Source: Halochromatium roseum
GTDB lineage: Bacteria; Pseudomonadota; Gammaproteobacteria; Chromatiales; Chromatiaceae
Direction: 5' to 3'
NCBI RefSeq assembly: GCF_016653315.1
Contig: NZ_NHSH01000010.1
Coordinates: 48,235-112,234, forward strand
Length of the DNA stretch: 64,000 bases
A model generated the notes under the pieces. That model saw only the letters and a program-made list of their open reading frames with translations. It was not told where the DNA came from and searched no databases. The position numbers and the translations under genes were made by a program. Each line of letters starts with the position of its first letter. Within the stretch, counting starts at the first letter, position 1. This document shows positions 9,241 to 18,431 of the stretch, in pieces.

Positions 9241-9336
9241 AAGGCAACAAAAAAATGCTTTGATCGATGAAGACTTGCCAGACCCCTGGAAAGGTTTATC
9301 ATCGTTTTATGAAGCATTGATATTTGGGCCGACGTC

Positions 9337-9735
9337 ATGGCGGGAGATGAACAGGTGTTGGGTCAGAAGCAGGACGCGGGTTCGCCGCTCGAACAGGGGC
9401 ATGGGAGTGGTTACGAGCTAGAATTTTCGGAACTCGAGCTGTTCGCCAACGACGCCGATATCGAGCGCGCCTCGCGATCGTTGAAGGCGATGTCGCATCC
9501 GTTGCGGCTGAAGATCCTCTGCACCCTTGGTGACGAGGAGGTGAGTGTGCAAGACATCGTCGAGCACGTCGGCACCTCTCAGAGCAATATATCGCAGCAT
9601 CTCGCGATCCTGCGTGATAAGGGCATCCTTGCAGCACGCAAGGACGCCAACCGGGTCTATTATCGTGTCGGCGACGCTCGTACCCTGCGGCTGATCGGCA
9701 TGATGCGCGAGGTCTTTTGCAGTCGCGGACCCTAA
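9337..9735 (+). CDS. ArsR/SmtB-family regulator with SqrR/BigR-type cysteine pair
   Basis: A 132-residue winged-helix repressor. The HTH lies near 68-95 (VQDIVEHVGTSQSNISQHLAILRDKG) and the wing near 100-112. Metal-binding ELCVCDL is absent. Cys62 (in RLKILCTLGD) and Cys128 (in REVFCSRGP, near the C-terminus) are 66 residues apart, the spacing of the persulfide-sensing cysteines in SqrR (41/107) and BigR (42/108) as I recall them. A membrane rhodanese lies 170 bp downstream. Sensing of sulfane sulfur is therefore a reasoned inference, not a demonstrated one. It has a long acidic N-terminal extension of about 35 residues. It diverges from envC. Confidence 0.85.
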   Translation: MAGDEQVLGQKQDAGSPLEQGHGSGYELEFSELELFANDADIERASRSLKAMSHPLRLKILCTLGDEEVSVQDIVEHVGTSQSNISQHLAILRDKGILAARKDANRVYYRVGDARTLRLIGMMREVFCSRGP

Positions 9736-9764
9736 CGCGCATGGCGCCGCGCCGCTCTGGCAGA

Positions 9765-9782
9765 TGAATCCTGCGTGATTCA
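9765..9782. promoter_or_regulatory. Palindrome TGAATC-N6-GATTCA, copy 2
   Basis: TGAATC at 9765-9770 and GATTCA at 9777-9782 (spacer CTGCGT) lie between the arsR stop and the rhodanese start, about 120 bp upstream of the latter. The arms and spacing match copies at 7831 and 35385. Confidence 0.5.
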
Positions 9783-9904
9783 CTGAGATTCCTGTTTAGT
9801 GCGCGTGACGTCAAACGTACAGACCCCTATACTTATCGGCTGATCTCATTGCGCCGTGTCGCCTCGTGCGGCTTCGCGGCCCTGCCAAAGTCGACATCTT
9901 CTCC

Positions 9905-10321
9905 ATGCTTCTCGAATTCATCGGAAACCACTGGGTGTTGTTCGCAGCACTCGGCGTCATCCTCGGCCTCCTGACCTACACGCTGATCATTGGCGAGAAG
10001 GGGTCGGTGGACCCGAGCGCCGCGACCACGATGATCAACCAGCGCGATGCCGCCGTCATCGATGTTCGCCCTGCCGCGGACTTCGCGAAAGGACACATCA
10101 TCAATGCTGTCAACGTGCCGATGAACGGCTTCAAGAAGCAGACCGCGGCATTGTCTCGCTACAAGGATGGCCCAGTCATCGTCAACTGCCGCTCCGGCTC
10201 GCAATCACAAGCAGCCTGCCATGTGCTGCGTAAGTCGGGCTTCAACGAAGTCTACAACCTCAAGGGCGGCATCATGGCCTGGGAAGCGGCCAACCTGCCG
10301 CTGACACGCAAGAAGCGCTGA
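9905..10321 (+). CDS. Membrane-anchored rhodanese-like protein (YibN-like)
   Basis: One N-terminal membrane helix (about residues 10-29) anchors a cytoplasmic single-domain rhodanese. The catalytic loop cysteine is Cys95 in VNCRSGSQS. Rhodaneses transfer sulfane sulfur to acceptors. The ATG at 9905 is chosen because it starts the anchor; an in-frame GTG at 9866 gives an unlikely extension. Gene order rhodanese-secB-gpsA-trmL matches E. coli yibN-(grxC)-secB-gpsA-cysE-trmL, with grxC and cysE absent here. Confidence 0.85.
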   Translation: MLLEFIGNHWVLFAALGVILGLLTYTLIIGEKGSVDPSAATTMINQRDAAVIDVRPAADFAKGHIINAVNVPMNGFKKQTAALSRYKDGPVIVNCRSGSQSQAACHVLRKSGFNEVYNLKGGIMAWEAANLPLTRKKR

Positions 10322-10423
10322 CGCTCGCCAGCGACATCTAGATCAGCTTCTACCACCTTTATTCTCACATCCACTTCTCATCACCGAATTACCTGTTCAC
10401 CGTTCAGATCGACCGGAGTTTCC

Positions 10424-10933
10424 ATGGCCGAGAATCCACAGCCGCAAGGCGAGCGCCAATTTGCGTTGCGCAGCATCTACATCAAAGACCTCTCCTATGA
10501 GGCACCGAACGCACCAGAGATTTTTCGCCAGGAGTGGAAGCCTGAGACCTCGCTGCATCTGGATATCAAGCTCTCTGCACTCGCCGAAGACACGCACGAG
10601 ATTGTGCTCACGGTAACCGTGACGACCAAGGTCGGCGAGCAGACGGCCTATCTGATCGAGGTCCAGCAGGCGGGCATCATCAGCGTTGCTGGTTTCGCGC
10701 AAGAAGAGCTCGGCCCGCTCTTCTATGTGTACTGCCCCAGCCTGCTATTTCCCTATGCGCGCCAGGCTGTCTCTGATCTGGTCGTCAAAGGCGGCTTCCC
10801 GCACTTGGTGCTCCAGCATGTCAGCTTCGACGCAATCTATGCGCAGAAGCAGGCCGAGCAGGCGGCGTCGGGCGAGGCTACAGCGGCCGCAGGCCAGGCA
10901 CAAGCGCCAGCCGCTGGCGAGAAGACCCATTAA
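10424..10933 (+). CDS. secB: Protein-export chaperone SecB
   Basis: Tetrameric cytoplasmic chaperone that holds preproteins unfolded and delivers them to SecA. The fold signature is clear over residues 10-148 (IYIKDLSYEAPNAP, FYVYCPSLLFPYAR, GGFPHLVLQHVSFDAIY). The C-terminal tail is Ala/Gln-rich and ends in KTH. GGAG lies 6-9 bases before the ATG. gpsA follows after 15 bp, so the two are likely co-transcribed. Confidence 0.95.
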   Translation: MAENPQPQGERQFALRSIYIKDLSYEAPNAPEIFRQEWKPETSLHLDIKLSALAEDTHEIVLTVTVTTKVGEQTAYLIEVQQAGIISVAGFAQEELGPLFYVYCPSLLFPYARQAVSDLVVKGGFPHLVLQHVSFDAIYAQKQAEQAASGEATAAAGQAQAPAAGEKTH

Positions 10934-10948
10934 CGGTTACGAACCCTC

Positions 10949-11944
10949 ATGCAGCGTATCGCGGTCATTGGTGCCGGTTCTTGGGGTACGGCACTTGCGG
11001 TGCTGTTGGCTCGGAATGGCCATCAGACACCACTCTGGAGCCATGACCCCGAACAGATCGCCGCGCTGCAGCGCGACCGCGAAAACAAGACCTTCCTGCC
11101 CGGCATCGCGCTTCCGGATCTGATCGAGCCGACGACCTCGCTCGTGCAGGCGCTCGACGGCGCGACGGGGATCTTGGTCGCGGTGCCGAGCCAGTTCTTC
11201 GCTGATGTCCTGAGCGCAACGGCGCCATTCTTGCCGGCCGACCTCGGGGTGCTCTGGGCTACCAAGGGTTTCGACCTCGCCAGTGGGCGGCTACTGCACG
11301 AGGTCGTGCTCGAGCGCACCGGACAGCGTGAACTCGCCGTCCTCTCGGGTCCGAGCTTTGCGGCAGAGGTCGCACAGGGCCTGCCAACGGCGGTCACCCT
11401 GGCCGCATCCAGCATGGCCTTTGCCGAGCAGTGCGCAGCTTGGGTGCACTCGGAGCGTTTTCGTGCCTACACTCATGATGATCTGATCGGTGTGCAAGTC
11501 GGCGGCGCGGCCAAGAATGTGCTCGCCATCGCCACCGGCATCGCCGACGGTTTGGGCTTTGGCGCGAATACCCGGGCCGCGCTGATCACCCGCGGGCTGG
11601 CCGAACTGATCCGGCTTGGAACCGCGCTCGGCGCACGCCGCGAGACCTTTATGGGCCTGGCTGGCCTTGGCGATCTGGTGCTGACCTGTACCGACAATCA
11701 GTCTCGAAATCGACGGCTGGGGTTGGCTCTGGCCCACGGCCAAAGCACAGCGTCCGCCTTGGCGGAGATCGGTCAAGAGGTCGAAGGCATGATCACCGCA
11801 CAGGCCGTGCAGCGGATCGCCCGCGCGCATCAGATCGAGATGCCGATCTGCGAGCAGGTTTATGCAGTGCTCCATGAGGGCCAGACCCCAGAAGCCGCAA
11901 CCCGTCGATTGCTCGAGCGCTCGGGTCGCTCTGAGCTAGACTGA
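10949..11944 (+). CDS. gpsA: NAD(P)H-dependent glycerol-3-phosphate dehydrogenase
   Basis: Reduces dihydroxyacetone phosphate to sn-glycerol 3-phosphate for phospholipid synthesis. The N-terminal dinucleotide fold has GAGSWGTALA (about residues 8-17). The C-terminal substrate domain contains the conserved GGAAKNVLAIATGIADGLGFGANTRAALITRG stretch with the catalytic Lys, described here only by its ends. Length 331 is normal. Its stop codon lies inside the first unit of a 14-bp tandem repeat. Confidence 0.95.
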   Translation: MQRIAVIGAGSWGTALAVLLARNGHQTPLWSHDPEQIAALQRDRENKTFLPGIALPDLIEPTTSLVQALDGATGILVAVPSQFFADVLSATAPFLPADLGVLWATKGFDLASGRLLHEVVLERTGQRELAVLSGPSFAAEVAQGLPTAVTLAASSMAFAEQCAAWVHSERFRAYTHDDLIGVQVGGAAKNVLAIATGIADGLGFGANTRAALITRGLAELIRLGTALGARRETFMGLAGLGDLVLTCTDNQSRNRRLGLALAHGQSTASALAEIGQEVEGMITAQAVQRIARAHQIEMPICEQVYAVLHEGQTPEAATRRLLERSGRSELD

Positions 11945-12015
11945 GAGGGCTAGACTGAGAGGGCTGGACTGAGAGGGCTGGACTGAGAGCGCCGGACAGA
12001 GAGCATTAAACTGAG
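11941..12015. repeat. 14-bp tandem repeat at the gpsA 3' end
   Basis: Units with core CTGAGAGGGCTGGA start at 11941, 11955, 11969, 11983 and 11997, with a partial sixth. Units decay rightwards. The gpsA stop (TGA, 11942-11944) is formed by the first unit, and the array ends about 15 bp from the convergent trmL stop. Confidence 0.9.
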
Positions 12016-12031
12016 TCTGGGCTATACCGGG

Positions 12032-12493
12032 CTAGTCGCTGCGAAAGTCATTCTGACGCCAGGCTTCATAAACCACCACAGCCACCGCGTTGGAGAGGTT
12101 GAGGCTGCGGTTGTTTGGCCGCATCGGTAGCCGCAGACGTCGCTCAGGTGGGACGGACTCGCGCAGCTCCACCGGGAGTCCGCGAGTCTCGGGCCCGAAC
12201 AGAAAGGCGTCACCGGCCCGGAAGCGGCTATCCGCATAGGTGCAACGACTATGGGTGCTCAGCGTGAAGAGTCGGGGTTGGCCCAGTGCATGCAAACATG
12301 CGGTCATGTTTGCATGCACCTGCACACCGACCCATTCCCGATAATCGAGGCCAGCGCGGCGCAACCTACGGTCGTCAAGTTCGAAGCCCAAGGGCTCGAT
12401 GAGGTGGAGACTGGAGCCGGTATTCGCACAGAGCCGGATCACGTTGCCGGTGTTGGGCGGGATCTCAGGCTGATAGAGGATGACATGGAACAT
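12032..12493 (-). CDS. trmL: tRNA (cytidine/uridine(34)-2'-O)-methyltransferase TrmL
   Basis: SPOUT-family methyltransferase that 2'-O-methylates the wobble base of tRNA-Leu species. The protein has 153 residues. The N-terminal MFHVILYQPEIPPNTGNVIR and the trefoil-knot motifs FGPETRGLP and the C-terminal MRPNNRSLNLSNAVAVVVYE segment (given in part) are family signatures. The frame stays open upstream to 12631, but the start at 12493 matches the E. coli TrmL N-terminus. It is convergent with gpsA. A perfect 15-bp inverted repeat lies within the coding sequence (12286-12319). Two tRNA-Leu genes, possible substrates, are elsewhere in this window. Confidence 0.92.
   Translation of the reverse strand: MFHVILYQPEIPPNTGNVIRLCANTGSSLHLIEPLGFELDDRRLRRAGLDYREWVGVQVHANMTACLHALGQPRLFTLSTHSRCTYADSRFRAGDAFLFGPETRGLPVELRESVPPERRLRLPMRPNNRSLNLSNAVAVVVYEAWRQNDFRSD
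12286..12319. repeat. Perfect 15-bp inverted repeat inside trmL
   Basis: GTGCATGCAAACATG (12286-12300), spacer CGGT, then its exact reverse complement (12305-12319). In RNA it would be a very stable hairpin, and in DNA it is a strong cruciform or operator candidate. It encodes an ordinary stretch of TrmL around residue 60. Confidence 0.95.
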
Positions 12494-12666
12494 GCTGGCG
12501 TTGCTTGACCGAGTATCGAGCGACCATGGTATATTAATCGTTCGGCATATTCTTTTGAGCCGCCCACCTCTCCGGATCTGCCGCACAAGGCGATGAACCT
12601 TGCCGGCAACGGTTCCATCCGGCGTTCGCACTAAGAGATCAACGATACCCTGCGGGGGAGAACACC

Positions 12667-12891
12667 ATGACCGACATCGCTGCCTTGAAGAAAGAGAAGC
12701 AGGACCTGATCGACAAGATGCTCGAGATGCAGAAGCAATTCATCGATTACGAGCATGAGCATGGCGTCAGCGGCAAGGACTACTGGGCCTCGCAGGATGG
12801 CTTGTTGGCCGACTACCGCCAAGAGTATTCGGACATGGCCAACCGCGTCGTCGACATCGCGCACGAGATTGTTGGCTCAAGCCGGCTCTAA
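12667..12891 (+). CDS. Small helical hypothetical protein (74 aa)
   Basis: I do not recognise this family. The protein is highly charged and helical: an N-terminal coiled-coil-like stretch (residues 3-30, many Lys, Glu and Leu), a central HEHGVSGKDYW segment, and a second helix with aromatic and acidic residues. There is no cysteine, signal peptide or membrane helix. A strong GGGGGAG ribosome-binding site sits 6 bases before the ATG, and a Rho-independent terminator follows 40 bp after the stop. It therefore looks like a well-expressed monocistronic gene. Confidence 0.8.
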   Translation: MTDIAALKKEKQDLIDKMLEMQKQFIDYEHEHGVSGKDYWASQDGLLADYRQEYSDMANRVVDIAHEIVGSSRL

Positions 12892-12931
12892 AAGGGCAGC
12901 GGGGCTGATACCCCGGATCGATGTGCCAGCT

Positions 12932-12969
12932 AAAAGCCCCAGTGCCTTGTTTGCGGCCTGGGGCTTTTT
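12932..12969 (+). terminator. Rho-independent terminator after the 74-aa gene
   Basis: AAAAGCCCCAG pairs with CTGGGGCTTTTT around a 15-nt loop and ends in a run of T. The A-run on the other side means it could also stop leftward transcription. Confidence 0.88.
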
Positions 12970-13011
12970 GCTGGCCGATAGAATGGACCGATAGCATGCG
13001 ACCTGTTCGAT

Positions 13012-13434
13012 TCAGTCGACCTCGCCTGCGGGTCGAATATGCTCGATATATTTCGGCGTCGCCTGCATCAAGAGCTGAACGGTCTCGCCCTGAGCGATGA
13101 TGCGCGCGTCACTATCACGAAGCTTCAGATCGCAGCGACAATGGCCACGACTCTCGAGCGGGATGGGAATCATATCTCGATAGGTATAGACGTTTTCGTC
13201 GATGTCGCCGCCGTCGCAGATGAGACTTTCGCCCGGCTCTGGCTCCGGTAGCGGCGCGAGCAGCTCGGCATTGTCGAGCACCAGTTCACCGGCCTGCCAC
13301 CAGAGGGTCTTCTCGGTCGATCCGGTCATGGTCTTGATGATATAGGCGCGGGCGAAGGCAACCCTGAGGGTGCCATCGGCAAAACTGATCTCGGCAAGCT
13401 CAGAGCCGGGGAGGCGGATACTGCTACTGTCCAC
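13012..13434 (-). CDS. Conserved-looking hypothetical protein (140 aa)
   Basis: Not recognised. Residues 1-60 are beta-rich (LPGSELAEISFADGTLRVAFARAY). The middle contains a Pro/Glu linker, an acidic patch, and CDGGD and CRCDLKL segments. There is no signal peptide or membrane span, so it is probably cytoplasmic. The start is GTG with no clear ribosome-binding site and may lie further in. Codon choice is like its neighbours. The 200 bp between it and ntrC hold nothing I can identify. Confidence 0.65.
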   Translation of the reverse strand: MDSSSIRLPGSELAEISFADGTLRVAFARAYIIKTMTGSTEKTLWWQAGELVLDNAELLAPLPEPEPGESLICDGGDIDENVYTYRDMIPIPLESRGHCRCDLKLRDSDARIIAQGETVQLLMQATPKYIEHIRPAGEVD

Positions 13435-13632
13435 TGGTGAAGTCCTGTGGCTGAGGGTGTTTGGGGTTTGGCGGTTAAGGGTCTGGCGATTGACGGCTTG
13501 GCCGCCTCGATTGCACCGAGGTGGGGCGCCTTGCTCGCGATTGCTAGCGTCGCCTGCGGTTGGTTTAGGCCCAGGCCGCGCTGCGCGACGCGATGGATGA
13601 GCGAATGGACGCCCGAAAGGATTCGCGACGAG

Positions 13633-15073
<1,441 letters not shown>

Positions 15074-15081
<8 letters not shown>

Positions 15082-16156
15082 GGATCGGCTCCAGCGGAAG
15101 ATAGACCAGGAAGTTGGTATAGCCCGGGCGGCTTTCGCATTCGATCAATCCTTGATGCTGATTCACGAGTTCCTGAGCAATCGCGAGCCCAAGTCCCGTG
15201 CCACCAGCGCGGCCAGACACCATTGGAAAGAAGATACGATCCATGAGCTCCTCGGGGATGCCCGGCCCATCGTCTTCGATCTCGATCACCAAGACCAGCC
15301 GGTGGCGTACATTACCGACGGTGAACTGCCGCATGACGCGGGTGCGCAGCCTGACCTGGCCATGCTGGCCGGCGGCGTGGGCGGCATTGCGTGCGATATT
15401 GAGAATGGCCTGGATGAGGCGATCGGCATCGGCTTCTAGGTTCGGGATGCTCGGGTCGTAGTCGCGAATAATCTCGGGTCCAGAGGGGAACTCGGCGCTC
15501 AGCAGACCGCGCACATGCTCGATCACATGGTGGATATTCAGGGAGCTGAGATGTGGCAGGTTATTCGGCCCTAGCATGCGATTCAGCAGCGTCTGTAACC
15601 GGTCCGCTTCGTCGATGATGATTCGGGTGTATTCGCGGAGTTCCGGATTCGGCAGCTCGCGCTCTAGGAGTTGAGCAGCGCCTCGTAGGCCGCCGAGCGG
15701 ATTCTTGATCTCGTGGGCCAAACCGCGCAGCAGCGCTTGGGTCGCATGGTGCTGGGAGATCAGATACTCCTCACGCGCGATTCTGAGCTGCCGATCAATC
15801 TGTTGCATCTCCATCAGCAGCTCGTAGGGCTCATCGACGGGATGCAGCGGTAGAACCGTGCAGTTGACGCGAATGATCTGGCGATCCGGGCGCTTGACCT
15901 CGACCTCGCGCTCCGTGAAGGGCTGGCGCGTATCGAGGGATTCCCGCAGCCGGCCCTCTACCGAGTCGGTGGGGCAGGGGACGAGATTTCCTGCTGCCTC
16001 GCCGAGAACCGTTTTTGCGCTGACCGCGAGAAGATTTTCCCCAGCGATATTGATATACCGCAGGCGAAGGTCGCGATCGAACAGCAGCACGGCCGTGCTT
16101 AGGTTGTCGAGGATCATGGTGCCAAGCCGGCTCAGTCCGCTCGGTGTTTGGTTCAT
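15074..16156 (-). CDS. ntrB: Nitrogen regulation sensor histidine kinase NtrB
   Basis: Cytoplasmic kinase/phosphatase that phosphorylates NtrC under PII control. The 360 residues comprise a PAS domain (about 10-120), a DHp helix with His148 in LAHEIKNPLGG, and an ATPase domain with DDGPGIPEEL and GTGLGLAIAQ. The Met at 16156 gives the normal NtrB length and N-terminus; the frame open to 16282 adds an unrelated stretch. An NtrC-like palindrome lies 230 bp upstream (16384-16400). Confidence 0.94.
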
Positions 16157-16383
16157 CAGTCGTTGTGTGGTCGCTTGGCTCCTATCCCTAAGCCATAAGC
16201 AAACACCGCGCCAGATCAGGGCCATGGACGCGGGATCGGGGCCTAGGCGCCAGGCTAACAGGAAGGCGCCGGGTAATCGCAAAAAAGATCAATCAGTGCA
16301 GGATGTTAGTTGCGCTGAAAAGACGGATACGAATGGCGCCCAAGCCCTCATGGACGCTGCTTATCAAGGCAGCACCCGGCATG

Positions 16384-16400
16384 CGCACTAGTCTAGTGCC
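16384..16400. promoter_or_regulatory. NtrC-like binding site upstream of ntrB
   Basis: CGCACTAGTCTAGTGCC matches TGCACYA-N3-TRGTGCA at all but the two outermost bases and contains a perfect CACTAG-T-CTAGTG palindrome. It is positioned to autoregulate ntrBC. A TGCACCA half-site follows at 16427-16433. No clear sigma-54 promoter was found between this site and ntrB. The rest of the 500-bp gap shows only a hairpin near glnA. Confidence 0.5.
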
Positions 16401-16609
16401 TAACGCACTGCGGATGTGCAATTGAATGCACCAGGCTCGAACAGGGCTTGGTCACGCCGGCGGGCTGGGACTGGGCTGGCGCCCTACGCAGACAGAAGGG
16501 GCTGGGCTCATGGCAGGCAATGCCAACGCTGATTGGGCATTTGGCCTACAACGGCCTTCATCGCGGCTGTGGCTCTGTCAATCAGAGCGCGATGAGAGGG
16601 GTAGCAGGA

Positions 16610-16632
16610 GGCCGCTCTTTAGCTGAGCGGCC
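16610..16632 (-). terminator. Hairpin after glnA, possible terminator
   Basis: GGCCGCTC and GAGCGGCC form a perfect 8-bp stem with a 7-nt loop, 25 bp after the glnA stop. No T-run follows, so intrinsic termination is uncertain; mRNA 3'-end stabilisation is equally possible. Confidence 0.4.
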
Positions 16633-16657
16633 CTTCATCCTGCGCTGTATCCAAAGA

Positions 16658-18067
16658 TCAGAGGCTGTAGTACATGTCAAATTCGACCGGGTGGGTGCTC
16701 ATCCGCAACTGAGTCACTTCGCCCATCTTCAGGTTAATGTAACCATCAATCACATCATCGGTGAAGACGCCACCAGCAGTCAGGAACTCTCGGTCCTTGT
16801 CGAGCGCATCGAGCGCTTGGTCGAGCGCGAAGCAGACCTGTGGGATCGATTTCTCTTCCTCTGGCGGCAGATCGTAGAGATCCTTGTCCATCGGATCGCC
16901 CGGGTGGATCTTGTTTTGGATGCCGTCGAGTCCAGCCATCATCATGGCGGCAAACGACAGATAGGGATTGCCGGTTGAATCCGGGAAGCGCACCTCGATG
17001 CGGCGACCCTTCGGATTGGCATCGTGTGGGATGCGGATCGATGCTGAACGGTTCTTGGACGAGTAGGCCAGCATCACCGGTGCCTCGAATCCGGGGACCA
17101 GCCGCTTGTAGGAGTTGGTCGAGGCGTTGGTCAGGGCATTCAACGCGCGGGCGTGCTTGATAATGCCGCCGATGTAGTACAGCGCGTTATCGGAGAGGCC
17201 AGCGTACTTGTCTCCGGCGAAGATGTTGACGCCGTCTTTGGCGAGTGACTGATGCACGTGCATGCCGGTACCGTTGTCGCCAACCAGTGGCTTCGGCATG
17301 AAGGTGGCCGTTTTGCCATAGGCATGGGCGACGTTTTGGATCACATACTTGGTGATCTGGTTCATGTCGGCACGACGAACCAGAGGCCCGAACCGGGTGC
17401 CGATCTCGCACTGGCCAGCAGTAGCGACCTCGTGATGATGGACCTCGACCGGAACGCCCATTTCCTCTAGCGCTAGGCACATGGCCGCACGGAGGTCGTT
17501 CAGAGAGTCGACCGGCGGTACCGGAAAGTAGCCTCCCTTGACACTGGGACGATGGCCCATGTTGCCATCTTCGAACACGCGCTCGGAGTTCCACTCGGCC
17601 TCTTCGGAATCGACCTTATAGAACGAACCGGCCATGGTGACGCCCCAACGGACATCATCGAAGACAAAGAATTCAGGCTCGGGACCAAAGAACGCGGTAT
17701 CGGCGATTCCGGTCGATGCGAGGTAGGCCTCGGCGCGCTTGGCGACCGAACGTGGATCACGCTCGTAGCCCTGCATGGTCGCGGGCTCAAGGATGTCGCA
17801 GCGGATGATCATCGTCTTCTCATCGGTGAACGGGTCCATCACCGCCGTCGCGGCCTCTGGCATCAAGACCATGTCAGACGCCTCGATACCTTTCCAGCCG
17901 GCGATTGATGAGCCATCGAACATCTTTCCGTCTTGGAATAGGGCCTCATCGATCACCCGAGCGGGCAGGGAGACGTGTTGCTCCTTGCCGCGCGTGTCGG
18001 TGAACCGAAGGTCCACGAACTTTACTTCCTCGTCTTTGATGGTCTTCAACACGTCAGTGGCGGACAT
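16658..18067 (-). CDS. glnA: Glutamine synthetase, type I
   Basis: Dodecameric cytoplasmic enzyme that makes glutamine from glutamate, ammonia and ATP. The 469 residues include the GSI signatures [23 protein letters not shown] and [16 protein letters not shown]. The LYDLPPEE motif near residue 397 carries the adenylylation Tyr, showing the I-beta subtype. The ATG at 18067 has GGGAG 9 bases upstream and begins as the family does. A sigma-54 promoter and an NtrC-like site lie upstream, and ntrBC lies downstream on the same strand. Confidence 0.97.
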   Translation of the reverse strand: MSATDVLKTIKDEEVKFVDLRFTDTRGKEQHVSLPARVIDEALFQDGKMFDGSSIAGWKGIEASDMVLMPEAATAVMDPFTDEKTMIIRCDILEPATMQGYERDPRSVAKRAEAYLASTGIADTAFFGPEPEFFVFDDVRWGVTMAGSFYKVDSEEAEWNSERVFEDGNMGHRPSVKGGYFPVPPVDSLNDLRAAMCLALEEMGVPVEVHHHEVATAGQCEIGTRFGPLVRRADMNQITKYVIQNVAHAYGKTATFMPKPLVGDNGTGMHVHQSLAKDGVNIFAGDKYAGLSDNALYYIGGIIKHARALNALTNASTNSYKRLVPGFEAPVMLAYSSKNRSASIRIPHDANPKGRRIEVRFPDSTGNPYLSFAAMMMAGLDGIQNKIHPGDPMDKDLYDLPPEEEKSIPQVCFALDQALDALDKDREFLTAGGVFTDDVIDGYINLKMGEVTQLRMSTHPVEFDMYYSL

Positions 18068-18236
18068 CTGCGAAATCTCCCGCTGTAGGTCTTGGGATTG
18101 AGAATAGGGTTCGAATGCTAGGTCAACGCGAAGCGCCCGATCCAGGATCACAGGCGATCGATCATCGGTCTGTCAGTTCGGACAAGCCGTGGTTGTGCAA
18201 TACTCGGATCGCGTCGCTGCTATCCAAATATTTTTA

Positions 18237-18252
18237 TGCAGATTATGTGCCA
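18237..18252 (-). promoter_or_regulatory. Sigma-54 (-24/-12) promoter of glnA
   Basis: On the minus strand TGGCACATAATCTGCA has the -24 TGGCAC element and TGC at -12, with the required GG-N10-GC spacing. It lies about 170 bp upstream of the glnA ATG. This agrees with NtrC control of glnA known from many proteobacteria. Confidence 0.7.
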
Positions 18253-18348
18253 TCGTCTGCAGCTCGCTCTCTGCGAGCGGTCAAGCGGCAAGGTTTTGGC
18301 GAAGCAAGCCGCATGACGCACCAGGATAAAACACGTATCGCGTGATAA

Positions 18349-18365
18349 TGCACCAAAACAGGGCA
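18349..18365. promoter_or_regulatory. NtrC-like binding site upstream of glnA
   Basis: TGCACCAAAACAGGGCA matches TGCACC-N5-GGTGCA with a perfect left half and 4 of 6 in the right half. It lies about 100 bp upstream of the -24 element, a usual enhancer distance. A second half-site (CGCACCA) is at 18317-18323. Confidence 0.5.
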
Positions 18366-18407
18366 GACTAAAAGAGGGTCCATCGATCAGTCGATCCATC
18401 AGCCAAA

Positions 18408-18431
18408 CCCTCAACCAATCCCTCAACCAAA
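18408..18431. repeat. 12-bp direct duplication at the 3' end of the CDF gene
   Basis: CCCTCAACCAAT at 18408-18419 is followed immediately by CCCTCAACCAAA at 18420-18431. The second copy covers the CDF stop codon. Confidence 0.8.

Noticed and set aside
18115..18345. 76-residue plus-strand frame upstream of glnA
   Set aside because: Covers the sigma-54 promoter and has no ribosome-binding site; regulatory explanation is better.
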